Shown here in pieces: positions 1 to 12,400 of a DNA stretch of 64,000 bases (position 1 is its first letter; each line of letters opens with the position of its first letter). A model generated the notes under the pieces. The model saw nothing but the letters and a program-made list of their open reading frames with translations, made no database searches and was not told the origin of the DNA. Source of the DNA: Sarcomyxa edulis (Eukaryota; Basidiomycota; Agaricomycetes; Agaricales; Mycenaceae); assembly GCA_009761415.1 (NCBI GenBank), contig QUOL01000009.1, positions 558,001-622,000 on the forward strand, read 5' to 3'. A program made the translations under genes and the position numbers.

Positions 1-1365
1 GCATGTACTGGTAAGGCTTCTCTATGGGGTCTCGACTTTGAGGTCATTTGCGGTTTGTCTTCCTGTTGTGTTAGTTCTAGCGCGATTCTGACGTATCCAT
101 ATGTCATTAGACCTTCTCAAGGTCTGTTTGGACTGATTCTTTCTTCTTGCTTTACAGAGGCTGATTTCTCGTTGATAGTATCATCCCGACGGACTACCCT
201 TCCTGAATGGCCCATTTGCCGGCGTCTTTTTCTCAAAGGACGCGAAAAGGCCATTTTTGGGTCTAGCCTTCAAGGTAGGTTTCTTGCTTCTCCACTGAGC
301 CACTTCCTGACTCCGATCATACGTTCGAAAAATATTCAGGGAACAAACGTGAGAGATTGGAGGGAGGTCTTGAAAGACCTCAAATTTGCCATGATGATGG
401 CCGTCGGGAAAATTCTTTGGAGTTCTCCGATTCATCGAGGGTTCTACCAGACGATGTTCCGCAAGTTCACCATTATAAACGTTATTCCGCTCAGTGCGTT
501 GGGCTCATACGCCGCACCACATCCTTTTGTTACTAAAATGAAAGAACAGATTATATCAAGTTTATGATTGATGACTTCCTACAGACATACCCTGTCCCTA
601 CGGGTGTCGCAATCTACCTCCACTCTACCGTCAGTCCCCGATTATCTATCCAGCGTAGTTTGTCATTACTGATACGTTCACGGTTAGGGGCATTCACTTG
701 GAGGCGCGTACGCCTCCTTGTGTTTCGCTGAGCTCATGCGCCTTTATAACGATCTCCCCGCCATGCCCAGGGAGGCTTCTGAATACGATGAGGACGGTGG
801 ACTTGCTCTCTTTTTTTCCTCTCTCAAGAACCGTCAATTCTTCTTGCGTGATCTCTATACATTCGGATGCCCAAGGCTGGGCGGAGTAATGGAAGGGAAA
901 GACTGGGCGTCTCAGTACAAAATGGCTTTGGACAACCATACGGGCCAGTCGTGGCGAGTGGTCAACAAGTTCGATCCAATCACTGCCGTTCCACCCGTCG
1001 TTCCCTTAGTCAGTACTTGGAACCACGTCGACACTGGATATCAAATCAGCGACACAGGCCGTCCTGAAATTCTTCCATCGGAGGTTGGCACACGGCCGGG
1101 AATCAGCATCAAACCTTGGAACTTCCCCTATCATTGTGAGATCAAAAACTGGCTGTGTGAGATTGGCGACGGGTTTAGAAAGAACTGACTACCCATTCTC
1201 TTGTCAGCCACAGCGAAGTACTTCCAGAACCTCTACAACGCATCCGTTGCCGGACTTGATGGCGGCGAAAAGATGCGGATCACAGTTGATTGGGTCGAGG
1301 AGGTTCCTCCTGAAGCGACCTGGGGTGAAATGGAGGCTGAGGCTCAGGCGTTATTGGCTGAGTGA
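1..1365 (+). CDS. Class 3 (fungal-type) triacylglycerol lipase, 5' end outside window
   Basis: An alpha/beta-hydrolase of the lipase class 3 family, which hydrolyses acylglycerol esters. The catalytic elbow GHSLGGA is encoded from 688, directly after a TAG intron acceptor, with the nucleophile Ser codon at 694-696. Downstream comes VNKFDPITAVPP with the likely catalytic Asp, then WNHVDTGYQI with the likely catalytic His. Further upstream an exon at 179-274 reads PFLNGPFAGVFF and joins in frame, over a 65-nt intron (275-339), to GTNVRDWREVL and HRGFYQTMF, the usual order for this family. The last intron is 1136-1207, and the final exon ends NLYNASVAG...ALLAE at the stop 1363-1365. The window opens on the last 10 nt of an earlier exon, so the N-terminus and any signal peptide lie outside. 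Splicing between about 475 and 687 is not resolved. Confidence 0.85.
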
Positions 1366-1839
1366 TAAACAGTGGCTGGAGGTTGAAATAATGAAGCTCG
1401 CTAAAGATTATCGTGGTCAAGAGCCGATGTGTGTATGTAACCTGTACAATTTTACGCAAGATCGATTTAGTACTAGTCTACCTTCGTAACGGTATAGTTG
1501 CTCGGTGTTGATTACATTCCGAGTCTCTCCTGAGAGTGAGATTGAAGCACGATGGACGGCAAACAAGTTCGCTGCAACACGCCAAAGATCTAAATTTCCA
1601 AACAAAAAGGTGTGCGCGGTGAACACCCGTGTATGCAGTTGGTCGAGATAAGATTAATGGCTCGCGTGAGGTCCTCGGTAGCTATATAACGTTGTGTGAA
1701 GTCGAGTTTTGATTCTTGGAGAGTCTGGCATATGCTCCTTGATATGTCGCATTCAACAGATCGTCGTGCCAGTACATCGGCCTCAGATAAAAATGTTTGT
1801 GCACCGTCGCTTCCTCGACTCGGAGTCTATTGAATGAAC
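1366..1839. other. Intergenic, convergent gene ends
   Basis: This is the stretch between the lipase stop and the CorA-like stop on the opposite strand. I see only short open frames on both strands and no domain, repeat or RNA gene. It most likely holds the two facing 3' UTRs. Confidence 0.5.
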
Positions 1840-3978
1840 CTAAACATCAGCTTGAACAGCAGCATTCCCTTCCACCTCCTCCTTCCGAATCTTCCCCGCA
1901 CGAGGACTCGGACGAAGGGTACTATAATCCTTACCAAGACTCTTATACCACCTCCTCACCACAAACGCCGGCCAAAGCAATCTCGCTCTGACACCCATCT
2001 CCGTCCCCGGTCCCCCATTCCCATAATTCCTGATCTGCAACGCCACAATGATCCAAACCGTAAACACCGTCAGAGCGAGCGAGGCTGCGACGTATCGTGT
2101 GACTGAAGTAGAGTTCGGGCTCAGTTCTTTGACATTCATGCCGAAGATCGAGGCGACGAATGAGGCTGGGCTGGAGAGGGGAAAGAAGGTTGAGTTGGTA
2201 TTGTGGTAGATGGTGAGTCAATAGTAATCTGACGGACGACTCACAGGAAGACCATGGTGAGGTATGAAATCTGTTTCATGGCTTGACTGTCCCGTACAGC
2301 AGCTTCCGTCAACGCGATGTTGGCCGTGCTGAAAGCCTACACAGAAACATCAACACATCAACTCGAAAATAGAAATACCTCCCCGTGTACTTACCGTATT
2401 GATCAAGTTCTTTAGCCTCTTGTTCGGAATATCCATACCCTTCTGCAGCCTCGCAATTTCAGATAAGAGGAGATTACATTCCACGCTCATCGCATCCGCT
2501 GCCCAGTTCCCCGTCCATGGACTGGGGTTGTCGATGATGTATTGAACGGACTCGCGGAAGTCTTGTAGGAATGAAGTGTAATTTAGTAAATGAGCGCGAA
2601 TGTTGTGGACTTCGTGGGTATGGTTCATGGTGTTTCCTTCCAAGACTTGCTCTTCCTGTCCCCATCCCAAACAAATCAAGTTGTCAATATTAGTCTCTCC
2701 AATACGACGCCACACGAGGAGTGAGGGAGAACCCGCGTACCAAAGTCCCGATGTGCATATACAACATCTGCAAAGCCTCGTCCCACGCATACAATACATG
2801 CCACAAGTATATCGGTAGCATGAAATCGGAGTTATAGAACCGGCTAATCAGTGTTTTCCATTTATCGATTTGGAGTGCTGATAGGATACGGAAGTGGAGG
2901 CTTTTGGCGGAGGTGCGGGATATGTTGGGAGGGTGGAATGAGATGATGGTGCTTCCGGGACGGATGCGGACCATGTGGAGGACGAGGAGGTCGAGGGATA
3001 GGGTTGAGCCGTCTGTGTGGTTCAGGTGTGAGAAGGGTATTTGGTGAGAAGCGGGGTTTACTCACTAGAAAGGCGTAGATAGGATTGATTTCCTTCTGCT
3101 ATTTCGGCATCGACTGTTGGAATTGTTAGAAACGGGAGGCGAGGAGGGGTTTACAAGTACTTACTGCCTTGTAGTGCACGAAGATACGTCAGTGTAATCG
3201 TAATGTCTAAATGTGGATGCGTCAGTCCCATCAAGATACTCGCAGAGAGTGGGAGATGATCACGACCGTGACATACGTGTTGCCTTTTCATCTCTTTGCA
3301 AGGGAAAAACTCCTTCGACTTGCCAGTACTGTGACGGAATCCTACTCGATAGTGACGTGAAAAACGAAGGATCAATAAAGTATCTATATCGTGCGCAACA
3401 TTTGTAAGTTTTGGTACAAGAAACAGGAAAGAGATATTAACCTCGTTCCGATCATCTGAAGCACAGGCCCTGTTATATCCTCGAGAAACAGCGCCCTGAC
3501 ACAATTCTTGTCTGAACGCTGAATTTTGGAGGGAGTTGTAAGTCCACTTCTATCAACGCGTATACATACTGTATACAACGCGTCTACGCACCGGCTCGTT
3601 GATATTCTTCCACGTCTTATCCACGTCCCCGAAAACAACCACCTCATCCTCAACATTAACACATTCACCCGAAGTATCGACATCCAACGCGTAAATCTTG
3701 GTGCTCGGGATCAACCTCGTAGGTCTGTTGTTTAGAGTCTTCCCGAGACCACTCTTATGGATCTGATCTGGGGTCCAGTTCGGGAACAACGCGCCTGGAT
3801 ATCGACCCCACAAACATGGAGATTCCTTGTGAGTGCAATCGGGGGGACATTCTGGAAACGAGGATGAAGAGGGTTTGAGATCGTTTGGTTTTGAGTCGAC
3901 GTCAAAGTCGAAGGATGGCCAGGGACCGTTGGGGGGGTTGAGAAGGGTTTGGGAGGAGTCGGTGGGGTGATCGTACAT
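1840..3978 (-). CDS. CorA-like divalent metal (Mg2+) transporter family protein
   Basis: Fungal member of the CorA metal ion transporter family. The signature loop follows the first membrane helix as SFVASIFGMNVKEL (around 2130-2170), with the invariant GMN tripeptide that forms the selectivity filter. A second helix follows (YVAASLALTVFTVWIIVAL), then a basic tail. Upstream exons encode a long cytoplasmic domain with a helical stretch (SNPSPWTGNWAADAM region at 2490-2540; LLLSEIARLQKGMDIPNKR near 2430), as is normal for the stalk. The N-terminal exon (MYDHPTDSSQTLL) starts at 3978 and is proline-rich. Several introns of 50-70 nt interrupt the gene. The transported ion cannot be read from the sequence. 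Mg2+ is the family default, and many fungal members of this divergent subgroup are uncharacterised. Confidence 0.8.
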
Positions 3979-4665
3979 GGTTGGGGAGGATAGCCTTTGA
4001 CCGTGATGCGACGACCTCTAGAGCTTATGTATCCTGCAGGTACCTCATGTCAAAACTGTCATGATCTGCGAAAATCAGCGATGAAATTTCACTGCCTCGA
4101 AGGTGACAGCTGTGGTTCGGACGTAGCTCGGACAATAGTGTCCTGGGCTGTGGGTCTTCCGGTAGACTAGCGTACCTTCACGTTCGCATTAGAACTCAGC
4201 ATCCAGCTGTAGACGAAAAAACAGATACGGAGGATGGATACCAAATGGAGACGGTACATGCCACGCGACTGACTTCCAGATTCGGATCTGCTTCTCTTCC
4301 TGTTTCTTGTTTCTTGGACCAGCGGCGACAACTTCGACACTCTCCTGGAGACCCTTCTCGTCTGATCTGTGCACTCGAGCTCCCAGATAACGCGGAATTG
4401 CATACAGCCGCATAGCGAAGGTCCGATGTCTTGCGACCAGACTTCACGCTTTGCATCCTTTGTATTCTTTCCTGCTTTTTGCAATCGCCTTCAGGAGACC
4501 ATGCAGTGAATGCCGAAATGAAAACAATGACTTCTAACGCGTTGTTCAAAGTAATTTGCTCATTTTTCGAACGATTGACCGTCACATTGTCGCGGCGTCC
4601 GATGTCTGAGGTATATAACACTGCAGGGAAACTCTCGATGCATCTTACTGACGCCAAACATCACC
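3979..4665. promoter_or_regulatory. Divergent intergenic region with TATA box for the 4666 gene
   Basis: This region separates two divergently transcribed genes, the CorA-like gene (start 3978, minus) and a small plus-strand gene (start 4666). TATATAA lies at 4612-4618, about 48 nt before the plus-strand ATG. The same spacing recurs upstream of other genes in the window. Frames open here have no recognisable protein features. Confidence 0.5.
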
Positions 4666-5361
4666 ATGTCCCACTCATTCCGCACACCATTCTACGAGAC
4701 TCCACGCGCCTCTGACGCTTCTGGCGATGCGGAATTTCCCGATCTCAGCATATGCGACCTAGCGAATGCTATCCAGGGAATCGACGCCCTCATGAGTGAA
4801 TTCAGCGAAAGGCCACTCTGGTCTATCGCGCCTCAAGATCGACTTGGTCTCCGTAGAATCTCTGTGGACTTGATGGAAATAATCAAAAACTCTACTGCCC
4901 GCCTGAACGCCTTCAATGTTTTACTGCAGAATTCTAATAACGACGATGTTACGCGTCTTGTGGTCCCTACTGGCCAACAGGCGGCGTCGACTGAACAGAT
5001 ACGGTACGTTGCATCTAAAATCAATCACTGCCACAGCTCATGTTCTGAGTTCTTACTCTCTCCCCACAGCGAAATGAACATCAATTTCGCTATGGAATGT
5101 TATCATTCATGGAAAGATTATGACCTCTCGCATCGCAGATTTATGCGGGAACTTGCTTCGCTGCACGCCCGTGCTCTCGCTATAGTGCATCCCGAGCAAG
5201 TGCAATCATCTTCACTAAAGCCTTGTGAGTAATTCCGTCCTTGGCATTCCTGACTCGACTGATGCCTTGCAGTCTTGACACGGTCTGAGATTCGGAAGGA
5301 TTTGTCCCGACCAGTCCTTGCGGTTCTGTACACCGATGCTGCGTGTTTAGAATGCCCATAG
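4666..5361 (+). CDS. Hypothetical protein, about 193 residues, helical
   Basis: I do not recognise this protein. Three exons are supported by clean splice sites: intron 1 at 5004-5069 (66 nt, phase 2) and intron 2 at 5225-5272 (48 nt, GTGAGT..TTGCAG). Exon 3 reads TRSEIRKDLSRPVLAVLY and stops at 5359-5361. Intron 1 is divisible by three and has no stop, so an unspliced reading also stays open. The product has alternating charged and hydrophobic residues and looks mainly alpha-helical (DLANAIQGIDALMSEF, RRISVDLMEIIKNST). No signal peptide or membrane segment is visible. A TATA box sits 48 nt upstream. Confidence 0.6.
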
Positions 5362-5674
5362 ATTTTAGACACGAGGATTCCGATATATGGTTTATGGTAT
5401 CATGAAATACATGCTTTCCCTCTTGTATGTTCCATGTAAAGTTTCATTTCATGAAAGTCGGAGAGCACAGGAAAGTGATAAGCAGTCCCAGGACCAAGTC
5501 CATCGTCCGTTAGGTCAGCTATGGACGTGCAATGGGTCCCGTGGACCAGCAGAGATCATATTTGTCGATGATTGATTGTCTTTTACTTAGGCGATTATCG
5601 AGATAATCAATTTGCAATTGATGGTGATGGATAACACTATTTGAAATGGCCCCACGCGTCCCAAAGGGTGAGAA
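5362..5674. other. Intergenic
   Basis: Nothing recognisable: A/T-richer sequence between facing gene ends, with no repeat or RNA gene seen. Confidence 0.4.
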
Positions 5675-5917
5675 CTAAGCCTTAGCTACGCTTTTCTTAA
5701 GGTACCCTGGGTAAGTCAGACTTGGCCAAGCAGCCCAAAGGTACCTCTGGCTAACTTCTGTGGGAATTTCGGCCAAGTCCGCGGGCAGAACTCGACCGTC
5801 GTCTTCAACTTCAGGCTCCTGCCACTGACATGCATCGTACTCAAAAGTTCTGAAAGACCCATCGCGTCTCTCACTCAACACTCTACGATATCCTACGCCT
5901 TCGTCCTTCAAACTCAT
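5675..5917 (-). CDS. Possible small hypothetical protein or 3' exon
   Basis: The open frame ending at 5675 has a protein-like composition (for example DACQWQEPEVEDDGRV, then RYLWAAWPSLTYPGYLKK). The first ATG in frame is at 5917, giving about 80 residues. The frame stays open upstream to about 5953, so it could be the last exon of a gene whose first exon lies near 5970-6150. No homologous family is recognised. Treat the start as unknown. Confidence 0.3.
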   Translation of the reverse strand: MSLKDEGVGYRRVLSERRDGSFRTFEYDACQWQEPEVEDDGRVLPADLAEIPTEVSQRYLWAAWPSLTYPGYLKKSVAKA

Positions 5918-6153
5918 GTTCCGAACGTCATCCTCTACCCTGTCTCGAAACACTCGACCTATCCTTCACTGATCACGATTCACGACAACCATGGCGGCCA
6001 CAGTCGGAAAACAAATAAAGTTGGTAGATTCCCAATTCCGATGACCCCCCATCTCTGATAAAAACAGCCTGTAGATCACTGCGTCGATTCGTACAGTCTT
6101 TGAATCCACACCACCAAGGAGCTGCCGATCTTTGCGATTTTTCAAATTACAGG

Positions 6154-7248
6154 ATGCCATCCGTAACCTTCATCTCGCCAAATGAACCTATTCCAGAACA
6201 CAAATCTTTGAGTCTCAGTTATTTTTGGACCAGGAACCTCAATGCCAAATCCAAGCCCAACCCATTTCCTCCAAATACAACAGGTCACTTATACTACCAC
6301 TCTCCTTTGCATCTCCCACCGAGCGCAGGAGAGCTGAGATTCCGCCTAGCAAACATCACCACCGCGTTCCAAGATGGACAAGATCTATTGACACCTCGCG
6401 GTATCCCATGGAACATCTCCGTGCTCTCCATCGCACGTCGCCTACCCGTTGCGGGTCTCCAAGCACTCAAAAGGCAACTCCTCGCTGAAGACCTCATTAC
6501 TCACAAACAATTAGAAGAATGCGCTGATATACCTGACGTCCCACAACTGAACAATGAGAACGTCTTGCTACACGAGTTGAGCCAACCGTTTCCCATAAGA
6601 TGGAGTTCGGGGGTAGTGTTTTGGGCTATCAGTGGGACTCCGCTGAAAGCGAGGAAGGTCTGCTTGAAAAAGCTTTTTCGTGATTTAAGGAAGGGAGATG
6701 GTGGGCAGTATGTCTGTCCATTTGACGGTAAGTCTTTTGTGCTGTGCTCTATCGGTCCTATTACTCCGTATTCATTCGACCTGCTTCGCTCCGAGTCAGG
6801 CAGCGCCCTCGTTCGCTTCGAACGAGCAACTCTTCCTGGAACGAGCAAACTTACAGCCAGAACCGTCGTCCTCCGCATCCTGAAATTCACACAACCACTG
6901 TCTATCACGGACCCTCTATACGACGATTATATCCCTACCCCCATCGAAGGTGGTCTCGTCCAGCAAAACGAACGCAAGCATTACGCGCCATGGTCTTGCG
7001 ACGTTGACAATGACAAGGGAGATCTAGCAGATGTGCTCAAGATGTTGGTAGAAGAAGATGAAGCCCGAGGTAGACCAGATGTACCTGTTGAGTCGATTCT
7101 CGATCGACGACCGAAAGCCGATGGTGGGTATCTCTATCTCGTACGATGGCGTGGGCTTGGGCCTGAGATGGACTCTTGGGTGGAGTACCCTGTGGTTCGC
7201 AGTACTAGAGCTTGGAGGGTTTTCTATGGTTTTCAACGACCTTTGTAG
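6154..7248 (+). CDS. Conserved fungal unknown with C-terminal chromodomain-like segment
   Basis: Two exons, with intron 6728-6799 (GTAAGT..TCAG, 72 nt and in frame), give about 340 residues. The start is taken at the ATG 6154 (MPSVTFISPNEPIP). Three bases upstream is an acceptor-like TTACAG, so an extra 5' exon is possible. Residues near the N-terminus (GELRFRLANITTAFQDG, DLLTPRGIPWNI) look like a conserved domain of unknown function, going by their clear residue pattern rather than any match I can name. The C-terminus, from about residue 290, reads PVESILDRRP..YLYLVRWRGLGPEMDSWV. This follows the chromodomain pattern of VExIL, then YLVKWKG, then W. Chromodomains bind methylated histone tails, which would suggest a chromatin role. 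The domain is short and sits at the very end, so function is an inference. Confidence 0.6.
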   Translation: MPSVTFISPNEPIPEHKSLSLSYFWTRNLNAKSKPNPFPPNTTGHLYYHSPLHLPPSAGELRFRLANITTAFQDGQDLLTPRGIPWNISVLSIARRLPVAGLQALKRQLLAEDLITHKQLEECADIPDVPQLNNENVLLHELSQPFPIRWSSGVVFWAISGTPLKARKVCLKKLFRDLRKGDGGQYVCPFDGKSFVLCSIGPITPYSFDLLRSESGSALVRFERATLPGTSKLTARTVVLRILKFTQPLSITDPLYDDYIPTPIEGGLVQQNERKHYAPWSCDVDNDKGDLADVLKMLVEEDEARGRPDVPVESILDRRPKADGGYLYLVRWRGLGPEMDSWVEYPVVRSTRAWRVFYGFQRPL

Positions 7249-7407
7249 AGGTTCCTTGATCAATTGATTTTATCAACTCGAAAAGGGAGAGTGGTAATCT
7301 CCTTGTCTACTAACCACAATGTGGCAAGTTCTGTAGACCTCCAACTCATACACTGCGGCCGGTGCAAAGCCATCGAACCCCACTCGACTAAAACCACGTA
7401 CGAAATT

Positions 7408-9248
7408 TCAGATCTTGAAATAGCCGGGTTGCAGTCTGGTAAAAACGCCCTCCGGATCGTACTTCCTTTGCGTCCGAACCAACTTGTTCTTGTTAGTGGA
7501 CCCATACGAGCTGAAAACGTCCTGTTCGGCTGCTGCGTAGTTCATATAGATAAAGGGATGATCAAGGCCTGATGATACAGCTGCAGCATTAGCTCGGTTG
7601 ATGATGTTTCTTGCGGCACCGAAAACTCGGGCATCGTCTGTTGGGTCGCTCCACTGGATGTCGATTTCTAGAACTGTGTCACGGTCACCGTGCATTCAAA
7701 CGGTCAGCTTTACACGCGAATCCGAATGAACGACGTACGGATGAGAGGGCCATCTTCCAGGGTAATGCCTAGAGCGTTGCCACCATTCTTGCTGAAGTGC
7801 GAAATGATGTCGACAGTAACAGGTTGAAAAACGCAGGAGGGAACGATGCCAGTGACATTCTTGATCGCATCGATTTCGTCCTGGAAGATATCAACGGTTT
7901 TGGACATCACGATCCCGCTGTTCTTGAACATGGCAGTCCAAAAAGTCTGTCTGCATGCAAGTTCAGAAGGGTCTTCTGGTTCTGGAACATAATGTCCATG
8001 GATGACTCAACTGACCTAAACCCTATCGGATTCGAGGTTTTCAACTCCATAGTCAAATCAGATATATTCGTTATCCGCATGGTCGACGAGATATTGGGCA
8101 AGGCCATAAACTCACGAAGAGCAGGTGGGTTGACGATAGGCCTTCCGTACTCAAAATCGCCGACGATGATGTATTCATCTTCTGCTTGGACATATGCATA
8201 TGCTAGAATGACGGCTGCATATGGATCGGATGGTGTAGGAGCGTTGAAGTTCTCGAAAGCCGATATCATGGCAGAAGATTGGTCAATCGTATACGCGTTC
8301 GAACCACCCCATAAGTCGCCTTGGGTAAATGTGAAAAGGTCGAAACGGGTGACGATACCGAAATTGTTTCCGCCTCCTCTGAGGGAGAAGTAGAGATCAG
8401 GATAGCTGCTTTGGTTGACATCTTTTATAGCACCATCGGCGAGAACAACCTGATATTCGCTGAATTAAGTTCGACTCGAGAGATTAGCGATCAAATAAGT
8501 AAATCGGACCTGGTAGTTGACAACGTTATCGCAAGCCCATCCATATCGGCCAGAGAAGAAAGAAATGCCACCTGTTCCGGTGATCAGCTACACTTGAAAC
8601 CTCGCCGTATAACAAAGTTGCTTGCAGAATCTCACCTCCAGTAATAAGACCCCCAACCCCGATATCAGCAACACGGCCTCCCACCACAGAAAGGCCCATC
8701 GTGTCCAATGTATTATAGACATCCACCCATCTATTTCCGGGTCCGACGGACGTTGTTGTACGATCTTCTGATACTTGAAGGTCTGTCAACTTTATCAAGT
8801 CGATAGTGACCCCGCCATCGATGTTAGATGCACCGACGAAAGGTACATGTCCACCGCTTTTAACGGCAAAAGGACACTCAAACCGCCGGAGAGTTGATAA
8901 GATAGTCGAAACGTCTTGTGCAGTTGATGGTGACACTCGGCAGGCAGGTGTCACCGAAGTTTGTTGTTGCGACCAGTATACAGACTCTTCTTCATAGGTT
9001 GCACTCCCTGGGTAATATACTTGTCCCGGGAGGAATGCATGGAGAGACGAGCACTAGATGAGAACGTGTTATCACTGATGAAGATCACGATAGAGCGTCA
9101 ATAGTACACTTACTGCCAGGGGACAGGACGAAAATGTAGCTTTGAGCGGTGCAAGGTGGTCTTCCCATGGGCAGGGTCCGATATGTGCTTGGGCATGTGC
9201 AACACCACTTGATAAACCGATGAATAAGAGTTTCTGAGTTAGTTGCAT
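7408..9248 (-). CDS. Secreted FAD-linked oxidase, berberine bridge enzyme-like
   Basis: Secreted flavoprotein of the FAD-binding PCMH type / BBE family. These enzymes oxidise sugars, alcohols or specialised metabolites with O2. ATG 9248 opens a signal peptide (MQLTQKLLFIGLSSGVAHAQ), which fits better than the longer upstream frame. The FAD domain contains FAVKSGGHVPFVGASN, whose His is the usual 8-alpha-histidyl attachment site. A downstream exon reads GRYGWACDN, whose Cys fits the second 6-S-cysteinyl link, so bicovalent FAD is likely. The last exon ends YDPEGVFTRLQPGYFKI, the standard BBE C-terminus, at stop 7408. About six to eight short introns interrupt the gene. The substrate cannot be told from the sequence. 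No biosynthetic gene cluster surrounds it. Confidence 0.85.
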
Positions 9249-9424
9249 AACGATAGTGATAGTCTGAAAGTCAGATTCAAGCTTCAAGTATCTTTGGCTA
9301 AATGGGGTTCCCATGTTATGTTAATGCGAATGATAGTCCGTTCCGTACATGTTTTTGTGATATAGTATGAAAATGTGGTGAAATTGCAGCAAGCAGGATG
9401 AGAAGAAGGACGAAATGAAGAAAA

Positions 9425-12400
9425 CCTATTCCACAGCGCGAATTGCAAGCTTGACAAACAACGTAGAAAACAAGTATTGTGAGAGTTGGGAATCATGGAG
9501 CGGGAGATGTCTGAAGCCTACATTAATCAATGAAGGTCAGCGAAAGACGAGAAAGCACGAGAAATGTTACTGGCCGAGCTGCAAGCTTCCTAACGACGTG
9601 CAATAAACCGCAAGTGGTTCATAATCTCCGCCTACCTTACCCTCTTGCCACACCGAGAACTCGACGAATATTAGATCCTTCATATCGCCGATACAGTCAA
9701 AGGGTAGACATAATTCCTCTTGCCAAACAGGGTTGAATCCGTTGTTCTTGACCGCACCAGTGCGGAACGACACCGTACGCCCGGATGTAGCACTTGTTGC
9801 CGTGCCACCTGTGGCAGGCGAGTATATGGCACCTGAAGCACTAGACGATTCGGGAAGGAACGGGGATTGTGACCACTCAGGGATATGGAGCGATACTTCA
9901 ACAAGTGGGTCGATGCTGGATTTCTTGAGGATTTCCTGGCCGTTACTGTCCTTGGGGAGCGGAAGCTGTTGCGCAGAAATGATCTGTGGATGTAGGTAAA
10001 CAAATGCTGCACGACGACATGAGGTAACACTATCTCACAGTAACGTCGAAGAAGTGTTTGGTGCGGTTAGACAAGAGGTCCTTATCCTTCTCTGGGTTTC
10101 GTAGGGCCAAGGGTTTGAGGACATAGCCTGACCGTCCATTTCTCTGGAACATCGCCTGGTTAATCATGTAACCCAGATCTGATAGACCGTCTTGTCAGGA
10201 AATGCTCCTTTACCAATGATGTAGAATAAAGCGGCGTACCGAACGTCTGTAGATTGATAGCAACTAGTTGCGCTCCTACAGCCCAATAATAATGCGGCTC
10301 GTAATTCGTCGAATTTACCCTCAGTCCCTTGGGGTATATCCGGACTACGTGCGTCTCGTTATGCCGAATCAGCTCGGTAACGGTCCGCTGCTCCTTCAGC
10401 AACTTGTTGGCAGTGCTCTCGGAGAGCGAAAAAATATGCTCTGGAGCGTATGATGCGTCGTCGGAGAACCCGTGGCATTTGACTCCGACGGTGTATACAA
10501 GGAGCGATGCAAGAGCGAAAGACATTTTGGGTTTAGGCTTCGCTTTTGCTTTCACCTTTGTTTTGAGTTTTCCGACAGAGACTCCGACAGGACTTGCGCT
10601 TCCCTTGCCCCTGACTTGACGCCATTTGGACTTGATCTCCTTCAGCTCCTCCTTGACCTTTCTTTCCACATGGGAGTCATCGGAGGACGAGGACGAGGAC
10701 GAGGAGTCAGAAGTAGATGATTCAGCGTCGAAGGCTTTGACTTTCTTGGCTTGTACTAGATCGATTTGCGCCGTGACATAGAGATTCTTTGCCTAGTTTT
10801 TTTTTGCGCGTATCAATGTCGTTCCATGAAGGCAGGAGTACGAATGCGCTAACCTTCACAAGAAACTTCATCTTCAGTTCTTCGGGGCTGGGAAGAACGG
10901 ATATTTTCGGTCTCCCGTCGATAGGTGCGCTGATCAGAGCGTCGCCGAATATCTCCGTCATGATTTTGACCATGATATCTTGCTGAGCAAGCCCACAATG
11001 CACCTCTGCAGAAATGATGACAGCGTATGGCGAGGTGACGAAGGCATACTTGGCGATAGCATGACAGATGTCTCTAAGAGCTACCTTCGACGTGAGAGTA
11101 TTGCCGTGAAAGATCACCGGCTCTTCGTCACCATCGTAGATGTCGACTGTCATAGTGCCAAGCAACACATGGATGAGCGATGCATTACAAAGCTGATAGA
11201 ACATATGCAAACCCACGTTCAACGCTGCGACAGCTCTGTAGTAATGCACGTATGTACCCTTCAATTGTGCTCACGCCGACCAATTGATGTCCAACAAGGT
11301 ACGTGTTGTGCGAAGATGAGATATAGTACTCCGATAGGGGACGCGTCATGTCTTGCCAGATCGTGCTGTCCTCCGGAGGAAAGGCAGAATTGTCACTGGA
11401 AAGAAGAAAGGAGGTGAAGACATCCAGTGTCATGACCGACGGGGCAGTTGATGACTCGATGTATAGATGAATAAATCAGGAACGATAACACAGGTGGATG
11501 CACATACCTTCTCAGTCGGCGATGCATATTTTGCAAACGTAGCTTTAAGTTCGTCTACGCTCAGTGACGACTGCGACTGTGTTAGTACGTGTGCTTTCAG
11601 GACGAGAACATGGACCTCACACCTGTTGTGAGTCGCGCTGGAATTTTTCGAAAGCGGCATAGTCCAATGCCCCACTACTTCCACAGCAAAGTTTCTGATA
11701 CAACGTCTCGAGCTCGGGACGTCTCTTCAACGCCTTGACGAAACGCTGGAAGTCTGCGAAATCTAAATAAGCACGATTCTGAACATCGGCTTGCTATTCG
11801 ACAACATGAGTATTCGGGCAGGCATGGAGAAGCGACCAAGCTCACCTCGAAAAGCTCCAGTAGTTTCGGAGTAGGCATATCCACGTTCAAACGTCTGCAC
11901 AATCCCTCAACTTCGTCGAAAGCGAGCTTCTGATCACTTGTCTGATCTGCCCCCTTCCAATATTGTTTCTCCCAAACGGCCTGTCTCAACTCCGTGTTCC
12001 CCAGACCCGTCGTTAGTCCTCGCCGGATATCGTACAACTTCCGAAGAGTAGCATCCCACATCTGGAAGACCTCTTTCGTTTCGGCGATTAGATGGAGAGT
12101 CTTATACGTTCCGTCCAAGATGTATATGATCGTGATCCACCGGTCCTCACAATCAGCTTTGAGTTTGAACTGCTCACGATAGTATCTCCCCTCGAACCCA
12201 GAACGGAGCTCTTTAATGGATTCTATTGGAACTACATACAGACCGTCAGAATTGATTCCGTCAGTGTTCAACTCGCAACTCACTGATTCCATCCTTCCAC
12301 TGAGAATCCCACAAAATCTTTCCTTCGTCTGGATCGATACGAAACACTGCTTTTTTCTGGCCATTGTCAGAGACCCTGGTCATGGAAATCCCTTTCTGGA

